Shown: positions 18,256 through 27,424, counted from the first letter of the stretch. The stretch: 64,000 nt of DNA from Sphingobium sp. BYY-5 (GCF_022758885.1 NZ_JALEBH010000001.1:3333056-3397055), one strand, 5' to 3'. The notes: generated by a model not told the origin, from the sequence alone. Program-made: numbers and translations.

Positions 18256-18633
18256 TCAATTGAGGCCCGACACGCTCTGGCTGTCGAACATCCGCTCGAC
18301 CTCCAGCACCAGGTCGCGCAGGTGGAAGGGCTTGGACAGCACCTTGGCCTGTGGCACGGCCTTGCCGGCCTTCAGCGTCACGGCGGCAAAGCCGGTGATG
18401 AACATGATCCGCATATCGGGCGCGACCTGCGCGGCATGTTGCGCCAGTTCGATGCCGTCCATTTCCGGCATGACGATGTCGGTCAGCAACAGGTCGAACC
18501 GGTCACTGTTGATATGGGGCAGCGCCTCCAACCCGGTGGCGGCCGAAACCACCTCATAACCCGACTTTTCCAGTGCGCGGGCAAGATAGGTCCGCATACT
18601 TTCATCATCTTCTGCCAACAATATGCGAATCAT
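18256..18633 (-). CDS. cpdR: CpdR-type single-domain response regulator
   Basis: A 125-residue receiver domain without an output domain. The phosphoacceptor Asp is in LLTDIVMPEMDGIE near residue 51, the acidic pocket is AEDDESM at residues 7-13, and the Thr/Lys switch positions are in FITGF and LSKPF. The sequence MIRILLAEDDESMRTYLARA closely resembles CpdR, which in Alphaproteobacteria helps deliver cell-cycle regulators such as CtrA to ClpXP when unphosphorylated. It converges with dctA three bases away. Confidence 0.88.
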   Translation of the reverse strand: MIRILLAEDDESMRTYLARALEKSGYEVVSAATGLEALPHINSDRFDLLLTDIVMPEMDGIELAQHAAQVAPDMRIMFITGFAAVTLKAGKAVPQAKVLSKPFHLRDLVLEVERMFDSQSVSGLN

Positions 18634-18742
18634 CGCCCCGTTTTCGTCCTATCGTCTGGTCGCGCGCCTCCCACCCCTCTGGCTGGCGCGATGTCCGCTT
18701 ATATGCGACAAGGTGTAAATATTATCCATCCGGGGAACCACA

Positions 18743-19663
18743 TTGGACGCGCCGGTGAAAGGAACCGCATTGGACGACGGCGCGCCGCATCCTCCTGTTT
18801 CTACGAACGGCTTTTTCGACCTGCACGGGCCAGCGACGCCCAGCCGCCCCGTCATAGTGTCGGTGCCCCATGCCGGGCGCGATTATCCGGCAGACCTTCT
18901 GGCGCAGGCGCGGGTACGGCCGGAAATCCTGCAACGGCTGGAAGATCGCTGGGCTGACCTGCTCGTTCAGCCGCTGATCGCGCGTGGCTTCACCGTGCTG
19001 GTCGCGCGGGCGGCGCGGGCGATGATTGATCTCAACCGGCATGAGCGGGAAGTGGACCCGGTGATGCTGCGCGACGTGCCGCATGGCGCCGCCCTGCACA
19101 GCAGCGCGAAGCTGCGCGGCGGCCTGGGCCTGTTGCCGCGCCGTCTGCCCGGTGCGCAAGAATTATGGCGCGGGCCGTTGTCCTGGGCTGAGGTGCAGCG
19201 GCGGATCGACCAGGTCCATCGCCCCTATCATGCCATGCTGGCCCAATTGATGAAGGCGGCGCACGACGCCTATGGCCATGCCATCCTGGTCGACCTGCAC
19301 AGTATGCCGCCGCTGTCGCCCCCGGCGCCGGGTCGCCGCGCGCCGGGCATGGTGCTGGGCGACCGGTTCGGCCGCAGCGCATCCAGCCGGCTGATGGCGC
19401 TCATCGCCGACATGGCCGAGGCGCATGGCGTGGCGACGGCGCAAAATCACCCCTATGCGGGCGATTATCTGCTGGAGCGGCATGGTCGTCCAGGGCGCGG
19501 GATGCACGCGATTCAGGTCGAAATCGACCGTACCCTCTATCTCGACGTGACGCTCGATCGGCCGGGACCGGGGATTGAGCGGATGCGTGGACTAGTGACC
19601 GACATTGCTGAGGCGCTGGCGCGGGAACTGCCGCGTGAGGAATATGCGCTGGCCGCTGAATAG
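18743..19663 (+). CDS. N-formylglutamate amidohydrolase-family protein
   Basis: A hydrolase of up to 306 residues that would split N-formylglutamate to glutamate and formate, the last step of one histidine degradation route. Motifs include VSVPHAGRDYP near residue 40, the DLNRHERE block near 95, VDLHSMPP near 180 and the NHPYAGDYLLERHG block near 235. The family also holds peptidoglycan-linked and other amidases, and no hut genes are adjacent, so the substrate is uncertain. The start is a TTG: one at 18743 after GGGGA, or a second at 18770 after AAAGGA, lying in a short in-frame duplication. Confidence 0.85.
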   Translation: MDAPVKGTALDDGAPHPPVSTNGFFDLHGPATPSRPVIVSVPHAGRDYPADLLAQARVRPEILQRLEDRWADLLVQPLIARGFTVLVARAARAMIDLNRHEREVDPVMLRDVPHGAALHSSAKLRGGLGLLPRRLPGAQELWRGPLSWAEVQRRIDQVHRPYHAMLAQLMKAAHDAYGHAILVDLHSMPPLSPPAPGRRAPGMVLGDRFGRSASSRLMALIADMAEAHGVATAQNHPYAGDYLLERHGRPGRGMHAIQVEIDRTLYLDVTLDRPGPGIERMRGLVTDIAEALARELPREEYALAAE

Positions 19664-19665
19664 GC

Positions 19666-21552
19666 CTAACCGCCGCGCTGCATCACGAGGCGCGCGCCAG
19701 CAACGCTCAGATGATGCGAATCGAAATAGAGCGGCTTGCCGTCCCGCTCGATCGCACAATGACGGGTGTCGCAGAGGGCCGCTATCGGATCGATATAATC
19801 CACGCCGCGCGCCTGCCATGCGGTGAAGAGTTTGCGCAGATGGCGGGTGCGTTCTTCGACCGTGGCGCGATCGACGCCCGTCGCCCCAGCGAGGCGACCC
19901 GCACAGGCAAGGTGGGCCAGGCGGCGCGGCACGTCGAAGGGCTGGGGCGGTACGGGGCCGATGATCGTGACGGCCCGGCCCTCTGCCCGCAGCGCTTTTA
20001 TGCTGTGGTCGAGCTTCGCGACGAAGGCCGGATCATCGAAATCGCCATTGGCCCAAAAGGCGGCCAGATAGACGCGCTTTATATGCGGGTTCGCGCGAAT
20101 CGCCGCGAAGATGGCGCGGTTGGCGGCGGCGCAGCGGGCATCCTTTGCCATATAGTCCAGCACGGGCGGACAACTGGACGCGGTGCGCTGGATGAGGGAG
20201 CGGCCCTGCGCGCGCGCCTGCTGGCCCAGCGCATAGGCCAGTTCCACGCCATGGCTGTCACCCCAGAGCAGCGCGTCGGGCGGTGTCGCCGCGCCCAGCA
20301 CGCAGGGCTGCATCCCGCGCACGAAGCTGTCGTGACAACGCCCACGCTTCGGGCTGACATCGTCGCGCCCGGCGATCTGCGCGAGCACCGCCGGGGAGAA
20401 ACGTGACGACCAGGGACCAGTGGTAAACAGCGCCAGCGACAGGGCGCACAAGGTCGCCATGGCTGCGGCGGTAAAGCCGAAGATCCGGCGCGTTGGCATG
20501 TGGCGCGGATTGCGGAAAGGCCGTTCTACGAAACGCCAGGACAGGAAGGCGGCCAGAAACGCGCCGCCGATCACCATGATCCGTATCCATCCCGACAGCG
20601 GCAGGTCGGTTGCATATTCGGTGAAGACGATCAGCGGCCAGTGCCAGAGATAGAGGGAGTAAGAGAGGAGGCCCACGCCCACCAGCGGCGGCAGGGCAAG
20701 CAGCCGCTCCATGCTGGTGCCCGGTGCGCCATGCAGCAGGGCGGCTGCACCCGCCACCGGCAACAGCGCCGCGACGCCGGGGAACAGGGTGCTGCGATCA
20801 TAGGTGAAGACCGCGAACGCAATGGCGGAAACGCCCGCCCAGGCAATCCCCTCACGCAACCAGTGCGCTCGCACCACGGGTACTGCGCCCAGCGCCAACA
20901 GCGCGCCGGCGAATAATTCCCAGGCGCGGGCGGGCAGCAGATAGAAGGCGAAACCGGTCGCATCGCGCTGCATCGCGACGCAGAGCGCCAGCGATCCCGC
21001 CGCTATCGTCGCGACCACCGCCGTCCGCCAGCGCTGTGCGAAGCGCGCCAGCAGCATCAGCAGGATGGGGAAGTCGATATAATATTGCTCCTCGACTGCC
21101 AGCGACCAGCTATGGAGCAGTGGTTTCACGTCCGCGCCGCCCGCGAAATAGCCGGTGTCGGCAAAGAACCAGAGGTTGGAGACGAAGAAGGTGGCGGCCA
21201 GCGCCGATTTCGGCACGCCTTCCAGATCGCCCGGCAGATAGAGCCAGGCGGCCGCGCCCAGCACCGCCAGCATCATCAGCGTCAATGCAGGCAGGATGCG
21301 GCGGAAGCGTCGTTCATAGAAATGCACGAGCGAGAAGCGCTTTTCATTGACCTCGCGCGCGATGATCCCTGTGATGAGGAAGCCGGAAATGACGAAGAAG
21401 ATGTCGACACCGACATAGCCGCCCGAAAAGCCCGGTACATGGGCGTGGAACAGCAGCACCGGCAGGATGGCGAGCGCGCGCAGGCCGTCAATGTCGCGGC
21501 GATAGCGAATCGCGGCGCCTAACCCCGTCTGTCCAGATGCCGGTCCGTGCAT
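19666..21552 (-). CDS. OafA-type acyltransferase with SGNH domain
   Basis: A 628-residue protein with an acyltransferase-3 membrane domain (ten or so helices, residues 15-360) fused to a periplasmic SGNH hydrolase-like domain. The acyltransferase start RYRRDIDGLRALAILPVLLFH carries the conserved Arg and His; the SGNH catalytic Ser is in LLWGDSHGVELA near residue 430 and the Asp/His pair in YFDSHHLSVAGARL near 610. Such proteins O-acetylate LPS, exopolysaccharide or peptidoglycan. Which polymer is modified here cannot be told; no polysaccharide cluster is adjacent. Confidence 0.92.
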   Translation of the reverse strand: MHGPASGQTGLGAAIRYRRDIDGLRALAILPVLLFHAHVPGFSGGYVGVDIFFVISGFLITGIIAREVNEKRFSLVHFYERRFRRILPALTLMMLAVLGAAAWLYLPGDLEGVPKSALAATFFVSNLWFFADTGYFAGGADVKPLLHSWSLAVEEQYYIDFPILLMLLARFAQRWRTAVVATIAAGSLALCVAMQRDATGFAFYLLPARAWELFAGALLALGAVPVVRAHWLREGIAWAGVSAIAFAVFTYDRSTLFPGVAALLPVAGAAALLHGAPGTSMERLLALPPLVGVGLLSYSLYLWHWPLIVFTEYATDLPLSGWIRIMVIGGAFLAAFLSWRFVERPFRNPRHMPTRRIFGFTAAAMATLCALSLALFTTGPWSSRFSPAVLAQIAGRDDVSPKRGRCHDSFVRGMQPCVLGAATPPDALLWGDSHGVELAYALGQQARAQGRSLIQRTASSCPPVLDYMAKDARCAAANRAIFAAIRANPHIKRVYLAAFWANGDFDDPAFVAKLDHSIKALRAEGRAVTIIGPVPPQPFDVPRRLAHLACAGRLAGATGVDRATVEERTRHLRKLFTAWQARGVDYIDPIAALCDTRHCAIERDGKPLYFDSHHLSVAGARLVMQRGG

Positions 21553-21610
21553 CCGGCGGGTTTAGGGCCAAAGCCCTGACAATCCCTTTATGGGCATCGT
21601 TCCGCTTGCG

Positions 21611-21742
21611 GTTGCATTCCATGCAACTGCTGTTTTTCCCTTCGCATTTGCGAAGGTGCCGGCCGGTTGGCAAAGGAGGTGTGCCTTTCAGGCATCCTCT
21701 CCTAAAAACTTTCAGGCTGGTCTTCGGACCGGCCTTTTTTTT
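21611..21742 (+). ncRNA. Candidate structured small RNA
   Basis: The 343-base gap between two minus-strand genes holds no credible protein gene, but does hold a row of hairpins on the plus strand: GTTGCAT/ATGCAAC (21611-21627), CCTTCGCA/TGCGAAGG (21639-21656), TGCC/GGCA (21657-21672), a bulged stem at about 21675-21704 that includes AGGAGG and its partner CCTCTCCT, and a final intrinsic terminator (21715-21742). A run of stems ending in a terminator is what a trans-acting small RNA looks like. The T-run after the first hairpin could alternatively be a terminator of its own. No known family is recognised. Confidence 0.42.
21715..21742 (+). terminator. Intrinsic terminator with TTCG tetraloop
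   Basis: GGCTGGTC pairs with GACCGGCC (one G-T pair) around a stable TTCG loop and is followed by eight T. No plus-strand protein gene precedes it within 2 kb, which supports a separate RNA transcript ending here. Confidence 0.8.
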
Positions 21743-21895
21743 GTCGCATCGCTGCGCTAGAGGGGCGTTGCTGATGCCGCGCCAATAATAGTTTCTTGGA
21801 GAGGATGCCGCCGGCAAAACCGGCAGGGCGAGGCATGGTTGGGGGATTGAGCGCGGTCTTCGCGCTCTCCCCCATTTTTCTGCATATCTGATCGA

Positions 21896-23305
21896 TCATC
21901 CGTCGGCAAAGCCGAAGGGCGCGCGCGTCCGGCGATAATCGTCGGGCAGCATTTCGCGCCCGATCGGCGGGGCGGAACGCGCCATGCACTGGGCGCGGTG
22001 ACACAGGCGACACGTGACACCGATCGGCGCCGGCTCCACTGGCAGCGTGTCCTGCGTATAGATGAGCTTGTGCGCATGCTCCGCCGCGCAGCACAGCGCG
22101 ACGGCGCGCTCCACCCTGGGCGCCCCCCATCCGCCGCCGCCCGCCGTCACCGTCCGCGCGATCGAGAAGAAGCGCTGGTCGTCGGGCAGTTCCAGCCATT
22201 GCGTCACTACCTCGCGCGGGGTTTCGAACACGCGATGCACCGACCAGAGCGGGCAGGAGCCGCCATGACGGGCGAAGGGAAAGCCCGCGCCGTCCAGCCG
22301 CTTGGACACATTGCCCGCCGGATCGACCCGCAGGAAGAAGAAAGGCACCCGTTCCTGCCCCGGCTTCTGGAGCGTCGTCAGCCGGTGGGCGGTCTGCTCG
22401 AAACTCGTGCCGAACTGGCGGGCGAGCGCCTCCACATCATAGCGCCGTGCCTCGACCGCTTTTGCAAAGGGCGTGTAGGGCATCAGGATCGCCGCCGCGC
22501 CATAGTTGGCCAGAGCACGGCGGGCGAGGCGGCGGCCGCTCTCGCTGTTGAACTGCCCGTCCTTGAGCAGCGCGTCGAAACTCTTGCGCATTTCCAGATA
22601 GGCGATCTGGAGCGCGAGCTGAAATTGTGCGCTGGCCCCGTCCAGTGCGTCGTCCAGCAGCACGGCGTCGCGATGCCGGTCGAACCGCCGCATCGACCCG
22701 GCCATCACATCCGAAGGCAACCGTCGCACCCGCAGATTGTGGCGCGCCTTGAGCCAGGCCGTCAGGCCGCCCTCGGCCTCCGCCTCGGTCGCCAGCCTCT
22801 CCGCCGCGTCGTCCAGCACCGGAAAGCTGTTGCGCCGCGCGGCCAGGAAACGGCGCGATTCCGCCACGGGATCGGCCACATCTTCCACAGGCTCCAGCCC
22901 CGCGCCGCGATCCGCCCCCCGATCGGCCAGGGCCAGATGCTCCTCGCGATAGCTGGTGTAGAGCCGCAGGAGCGCTTCGGTGATGCCCGGATAATTGACC
23001 GCCACGTCACCGGTCGCGAGCGTGGGCAGGTCGATATCGGCGAACATCGGGTCTTTCAGTACCGCCTGTAATCGCGCGGTCTGCTCCGCGCCGCCGTCAC
23101 CCGCTACCTCCGCCATGTCCAGCCTGTAGGTGCGCGCCAGCCGCAACAGCATGTCGGCGGTCAGCGGCCGCTGGTTGCGCTCCAGCAGCGCGACATAGCT
23201 GGGCGAAATCTCCAGGTCGGCCGCCATGTCCGCCTGCGTCAGGCCCAGATCGCGCCGCAGTCTGCGCAGGCGCGGACCCATGTAAACCGGGCGATCCTTG
23301 GTCAT
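21896..23305 (-). CDS. XRE-family regulator of the ScfR/RamB type
   Basis: A 469-residue transcription factor. The N-terminal HTH is GLTQADMAADLEISPSYVALLERNQRP at residues 20-47; the middle holds an ImmA/IrrE-like (DUF955) region and the C-terminus a DUF2083-type zinc-ribbon-like block with cysteines in GVTCRLCHRAQC. Proteins of this build (RamB, ScfR, MccR) control isocitrate lyase or methylcitrate genes in response to acyl-CoA. The divergent neighbour is aceA, and shared CTTTACA repeats lie between, so control of aceA is a strong inference. Confidence 0.9.
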   Translation of the reverse strand: MTKDRPVYMGPRLRRLRRDLGLTQADMAADLEISPSYVALLERNQRPLTADMLLRLARTYRLDMAEVAGDGGAEQTARLQAVLKDPMFADIDLPTLATGDVAVNYPGITEALLRLYTSYREEHLALADRGADRGAGLEPVEDVADPVAESRRFLAARRNSFPVLDDAAERLATEAEAEGGLTAWLKARHNLRVRRLPSDVMAGSMRRFDRHRDAVLLDDALDGASAQFQLALQIAYLEMRKSFDALLKDGQFNSESGRRLARRALANYGAAAILMPYTPFAKAVEARRYDVEALARQFGTSFEQTAHRLTTLQKPGQERVPFFFLRVDPAGNVSKRLDGAGFPFARHGGSCPLWSVHRVFETPREVVTQWLELPDDQRFFSIARTVTAGGGGWGAPRVERAVALCCAAEHAHKLIYTQDTLPVEPAPIGVTCRLCHRAQCMARSAPPIGREMLPDDYRRTRAPFGFADG

Positions 23306-23327
23306 CGACTCCGTTCCCTTGTATAAG

Positions 23328-23358
23328 CTTTACAACTTTACATCAGATTTTTGTAAAG
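23328..23358. promoter_or_regulatory. CTTTACA repeats between scfR-like gene and aceA
   Basis: Two direct copies of CTTTACA (23328-23334 and 23336-23342) and an inverted copy TGTAAAG (23352-23358) lie in the 141-base divergent gap. The last two form an inverted repeat with a 9-base spacer. This is the best candidate operator for the adjacent XRE regulator. Confidence 0.55.
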
Positions 23359-23446
23359 ATCGACAACTGGACTTTGACGGGGCTGCGCAATTGCAGATCT
23401 CCTGTCTATTTCGCTGTCCATTCCCGCTCACCCGAAGGATGGACAG

Positions 23447-25039
23447 ATGACCTATCAAAGTGAAATCGCGAAGGCCGATACGCTGATCGGCGGCCAGGCC
23501 AACTGGGACGGCATTGCGCCGGAATCCGTCGCGAGGATGCGGGTGCAGAACCGTTTCCACACCGGCCTCGACATTGCACGCTACACCGCGAAGATCATGC
23601 GCGCCGACATGGTCGCCTATGATGCCGATCCGGCCAATTACACCCAGTCGCTGGGCTGCTGGCACGGCTTCATCGGCCAGCAGAAGATGATTTCCATCAA
23701 GAAGCATTTCGGCACGACCAAGGGGCGCTACCTCTATCTGTCCGGCTGGATGGTCGCCGCGCTGCGCAGCGAATTTGGTCCGCTGCCCGACCAGTCGATG
23801 CATGAAAAGACCAGCGTTCCCGCGCTGATCGAGGAGCTTTACACTTTCCTGCGCCAAGCTGACGCCCGCGAACTGGGTGGCCTGTTCCGCGACCTCGACA
23901 AGGCGCGCGAAGAAGGAGATGAGGTCAAGGCGGCGAAGCTGCAACAGCAGATCGACGGCTTCGAAACCCATGTGGTTCCGATCGTCGCCGACATCGACGC
24001 GGGCTTCGGCAATGCGGAGGCGACCTATCTCCTCGCCAGGAAGTTCATCGAGGCGGGCGCCTGCTGCATCCAGATCGAAAACCAGGTTTCGGACGAAAAG
24101 CAGTGCGGCCACCAGGACGGCAAGGTCACGGTGCCGCATGAGGACTTCCTCGCGAAGATCCGCGCGGTGCGCTACGCCTTCCTCGAACTGGGCGTCGATG
24201 ACGGCGTGATCGTCGCGCGCACCGATTCGCTGGGCGCGGGCCTGACCAAGCAGATCGCCTATACCCGTGAGGCTGGCGACATTGGCGACCTCTATAATGG
24301 CTTCCTCGATTGCGAGCCGGTTGATCCGGCCGCGATCGGCCATGGCGACGTCCTCATCAGCCGCGACGGGCAGCTATTGAAGCCCAAGCGCTTGGCCAGC
24401 AACCTTTACCAGTTCCGCGCTGGCACCGGTGAGGATCGCTGTGTCCTCGACTGTGTCACCGCGCTTCAGAATGGCGCCGACCTGCTGTGGATCGAGACGG
24501 AAAAGCCGCATATCGGCCAGATCGGCGGCATGGTCAGCCGTATCCGCGAGGTGATCCCCAACGCCAAGCTGGTCTACAATAATTCGCCCAGCTTCAACTG
24601 GACGCTGAACTTCCGCCAGCAGGTGTTCGACGCCTGGGAGAAGGAAGGGCGCGACGTCACCGCCTATGACCGGGCGAAGCTGATGAGCGTGGATTATGAC
24701 GCCACCGATCTTGGCATCGAAGCCGATGAGCGCATCCGCACCTTCCAGAAGGACGCGGCGCGCCAAGCGGGCATCTTCCACCACCTCATCACCCTGCCGA
24801 CCTATCACACGGCGGCGCTCAGCACCGACAATCTCGCCAGGGAATATTTCGGCGAGGCCGGAATGCTGGGGTACGTCAAGGGCGTGCAGCGTCAGGAAAT
24901 CCGTCAGGGCATCGCCTGCGTGCGGCATCAGAACATGGCCGGCTCCGACATCGGCGACGATCATAAGGACTATTTCGCCGGCGAAGCCGCGCTGAAGGCT
25001 GGCGGCACGCACAACACGATGAATCAGTTTGCGGCCTGA
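23447..25039 (+). CDS. aceA: Isocitrate lyase
   Basis: Splits isocitrate into glyoxylate and succinate, the entry to the glyoxylate shunt used on acetate and fatty acids. At 530 residues it belongs to the longer Pseudomonas-type isocitrate lyases; the catalytic Cys is in SDEKQCGHQDGK near residue 220, with metal-binding VADIDAGFGN near residue 180 and LVYNNSPSFNW near 375. The ATG at 23447 has an upstream AAGGATGGAC. Malate synthase is not in the window. Confidence 0.96.
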   Translation: MTYQSEIAKADTLIGGQANWDGIAPESVARMRVQNRFHTGLDIARYTAKIMRADMVAYDADPANYTQSLGCWHGFIGQQKMISIKKHFGTTKGRYLYLSGWMVAALRSEFGPLPDQSMHEKTSVPALIEELYTFLRQADARELGGLFRDLDKAREEGDEVKAAKLQQQIDGFETHVVPIVADIDAGFGNAEATYLLARKFIEAGACCIQIENQVSDEKQCGHQDGKVTVPHEDFLAKIRAVRYAFLELGVDDGVIVARTDSLGAGLTKQIAYTREAGDIGDLYNGFLDCEPVDPAAIGHGDVLISRDGQLLKPKRLASNLYQFRAGTGEDRCVLDCVTALQNGADLLWIETEKPHIGQIGGMVSRIREVIPNAKLVYNNSPSFNWTLNFRQQVFDAWEKEGRDVTAYDRAKLMSVDYDATDLGIEADERIRTFQKDAARQAGIFHHLITLPTYHTAALSTDNLAREYFGEAGMLGYVKGVQRQEIRQGIACVRHQNMAGSDIGDDHKDYFAGEAALKAGGTHNTMNQFAA

Positions 25040-25059
25040 TCCAGGCCGTGCCTTCTCAA

Positions 25060-25140
25060 CCCGTTCGGGCTGAGCTTGTCGAAGCCCTCTCCTTTCCTGA
25101 AGGAGAAGGAATGCCCTTCGACAGGCCCAGGGCGAACGGG
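25060..25140. repeat. Sphingomonad-type intergenic inverted repeat
   Basis: An imperfect inverted repeat: outer arms CCCGTTCGGGCTGAGC... (25060-25092) and ...CCCAGGGCGAACGGG (25109-25140), each containing the TTCGACA/TGTCGAA core, with a small inner stem TCCTT/AAGGA. Elements with the CTGAGC-TTGTCGAAG core are frequent between genes of sphingomonads. It lies directly after aceA and may act as a transcript-end or stability element. Confidence 0.75.
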
Positions 25141-25368
25141 GTTTAGGCCCGGATAGCCTGGCAGTGGGCAGGTTGCCGGATAGTCCATCTCCCCGGCGAT
25201 ATCCCGATGCGCGACGGGGAGATGGGTTCCGCATCCGTAACAAGCGTGGAAGACTGACGTTTCGCGGCCGGGGCCGTGAGGACAGCCAGTTCGCGGGGAC
25301 TTCGACACTCCTCTCGCGATTTGGGTGGAAGGAACTGGACGGCCCGGTGCATAGCCGGGCCGTTTTTT
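25141..25368 (+). ncRNA. Candidate structured RNA in aceA-DUF885 gap
   Basis: The 346-base gap after aceA holds no convincing reading frame. Beyond the repeat, it has a perfect 10-base stem CCATCTCCCC/GGGGAGATGG (25185-25225) and ends in a strong terminator (25340-25368) 300 bases after the aceA stop, too far for a simple aceA terminator. This could be a long structured 3' UTR or an independent RNA. No known RNA family is recognised and no promoter is obvious. Confidence 0.3.
25340..25368 (+). terminator. Intrinsic terminator
   Basis: CGGCCCGG pairs perfectly with CCGGGCCG around TGCATAG and is followed by six T. Confidence 0.9.
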
Positions 25369-25386
25369 CACTGTACTTAGCAAGGT

Positions 25387-27195
25387 TTATGCAATCCCCG
25401 CCCGCTGCCGCACGGCCTGTTTCAGGATATCCAGCGGCATCGCGCCCAGCGTCAGCACCTCATGGAATTGCTTGAGGTCGAACCTGTCGCCCTGCGCCTT
25501 CTTCGCTTCCTCGCGCAGGTCGTTCCACACGGTATGGCCGATCTTGTAGCTGCATGCCTGACCCGGCCAGACGGTGTAGCGGTCGATCTCGCCCTGGCTG
25601 CGGCCGCGCGCGATGCCAGTGGTGGCGATCAGGTAATCGGTCGCCTTCTCGCGGCTCCAGCGCTTGGCGTGCATCCCGCTGTCGACCACCAGCCGGGTGG
25701 CGCGGAACAGCAGCGATTGCAGATAGCCGACCCGGCCCAGCGGATCGCCCGCATACATGCCCATCTCGTCGGCAAGCTGTTCGGAATAGAGCGCCCAGCC
25801 TTCCGAATAGCCGCTGTAGAAGCCGCGCCGCCGGATCATCGGGATGGAATCGGATTCCAGTGCGACCGACACCTGAAGATGATGGCCCGGCACCGCTTCA
25901 TGATGGGTCAGCGTGGCGAGGCCGAATTTCGGCCGGTCGAACGTGTCGCGCAGGTTGATGAAGTAGATGGCCGGCCGTGACCCGTCGAGCGAGGCGTTCT
26001 GATAATAGCCGCCCGGCGCGCCCGCCTGGATCGTCACCGGCACGCGGCGCACCTCGACCGGCGCCTTGGGCACGGTGTTGAAGGCTTCGCCAAGGCGCTT
26101 CTGCATCGCGATGATCTGGCTGTTCAGTTGCGCCAGCAGCGCCTCGCGGCCCGGATCGGTGTTGGGATAAAGCTGGTCGGGCCGCTTGTTGAGCGCCACC
26201 AGCCTGTCGCCGACCGTCCCCTGGCTCATCCCTTCCCCTTTTAGGATCGCGTCGATCCGGCCGCTGATCTCCGCCACCTGATCCAGGCCAAGCTGGTGAA
26301 TCTCGTCGCCGGTCAGGCGTGTGGTGGTCGCGGCTTCGGCGGCAGCGGCGTAGAAAGCCTCGCCGTCGGGCAGGCGCCAGCAGCCCGCATCATGCACCGC
26401 CTTCGCCCGCAACTGCTGCACCAGCGCGCGCTGGCGGTCGATGGCGGGGAAGATCTTCTCCGTGACGATCTGTTCCGCCTGGGTCGCGCGTTCGGGCGGC
26501 AGGCCAGCGGCGGCCAGCTTCCTGGCGAAGGAGGCGACCAGCACGGTCTGCACCGCCGGCTGGTCGCGCAGCGCTGCCTGCATCTTCATCACCGTGTCGA
26601 GAATATAATCCGGCGCGAACACGCCCCTGGCCGCGTCCGCCTTCTGCCGGTCCAGTTCGCCATCCATGGCGACGGAGAAGGCTTCGAGGCGGGAGAGATA
26701 GGCGTCGGCGTCCGCCGCATCCTTCACCCGATGTTGCGAATCGAGGAAGTCGGGCACTTCGCGATAGCTGCCGGTGAGCTGCGAGAGGATATAGGGCGCG
26801 AACCGCCCGGCCGTCTCGCCATAGCCGAAGCGCTCGCCACCGACCGCGCGATCGAGCTGATAGGCGACGACATCATAGTCGAGCTGGCTCGCGGCACTGA
26901 GTGTCGTGCGGTCGACGCTTGCCAATTGCTTCGCCTGCGCCTTGGTCCGGGCCAGGTCGCGCGCTGCGCCAGCGGCGCTGGTATCGGAGAGCTTGCCTCG
27001 CAATGCCGCTCGTGCACCGGTGTCCAGGCCGAGGCGCGTCGCGCTTTCGGGCGAATCTTCCAGCCGCTCGTAGAAGAAGCCGTCCAGCATCGTCCGGAAA
27101 CGCGCATCTGTCTCGCTGGCCTGGGCAAAGGCGCGTGGCGTGGCGGCGGCGATGGCTGTGGCGCCACTGGTGGCAAGAAATTGGCGTCGGTTCAC
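25387..27195 (-). CDS. DUF885 family protein, Tat-exported
   Basis: A 602-residue periplasmic protein. It begins with a twin-arginine signal (NRRQFLATSGATAIA, cleavage near AFAQA). The body is the DUF885 domain, distantly related to metallopeptidases, with the conserved block LTHHEAVPGHHLQ near residue 450 that supplies H-E and H-H metal ligands, and the C-terminal YTVWPGQACSYKIG. The substrate is unknown; a zinc carboxypeptidase or dipeptidase activity is a reasonable guess. The GTG at 27195 follows GGAG; an upstream in-frame opening to 27270 would bury the Tat signal. Confidence 0.88.
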   Translation of the reverse strand: MNRRQFLATSGATAIAAATPRAFAQASETDARFRTMLDGFFYERLEDSPESATRLGLDTGARAALRGKLSDTSAAGAARDLARTKAQAKQLASVDRTTLSAASQLDYDVVAYQLDRAVGGERFGYGETAGRFAPYILSQLTGSYREVPDFLDSQHRVKDAADADAYLSRLEAFSVAMDGELDRQKADAARGVFAPDYILDTVMKMQAALRDQPAVQTVLVASFARKLAAAGLPPERATQAEQIVTEKIFPAIDRQRALVQQLRAKAVHDAGCWRLPDGEAFYAAAAEAATTTRLTGDEIHQLGLDQVAEISGRIDAILKGEGMSQGTVGDRLVALNKRPDQLYPNTDPGREALLAQLNSQIIAMQKRLGEAFNTVPKAPVEVRRVPVTIQAGAPGGYYQNASLDGSRPAIYFINLRDTFDRPKFGLATLTHHEAVPGHHLQVSVALESDSIPMIRRRGFYSGYSEGWALYSEQLADEMGMYAGDPLGRVGYLQSLLFRATRLVVDSGMHAKRWSREKATDYLIATTGIARGRSQGEIDRYTVWPGQACSYKIGHTVWNDLREEAKKAQGDRFDLKQFHEVLTLGAMPLDILKQAVRQRAGIA

Positions 27196-27424
27196 GACAG
27201 ATGCTCCATGGATCGGGGAAGGGCGGCAAGGGAATGCCGCCCGCGATGCGCCCTTGTGCCGCGATGACAAAGGCTTGGCTAGAGTCAGGGGAAATGTTCT
27301 CCCGCTTTCGCAGACGTACGGTGCGCTTATAAGCCCAGCTTGTCAGCATCGTGGATCGTTGCGGCTATATCGCCGTTACCCGATGCGATATTGCGCGGGC
27401 ACCTTGCACGGGGAAGGAATGCCG

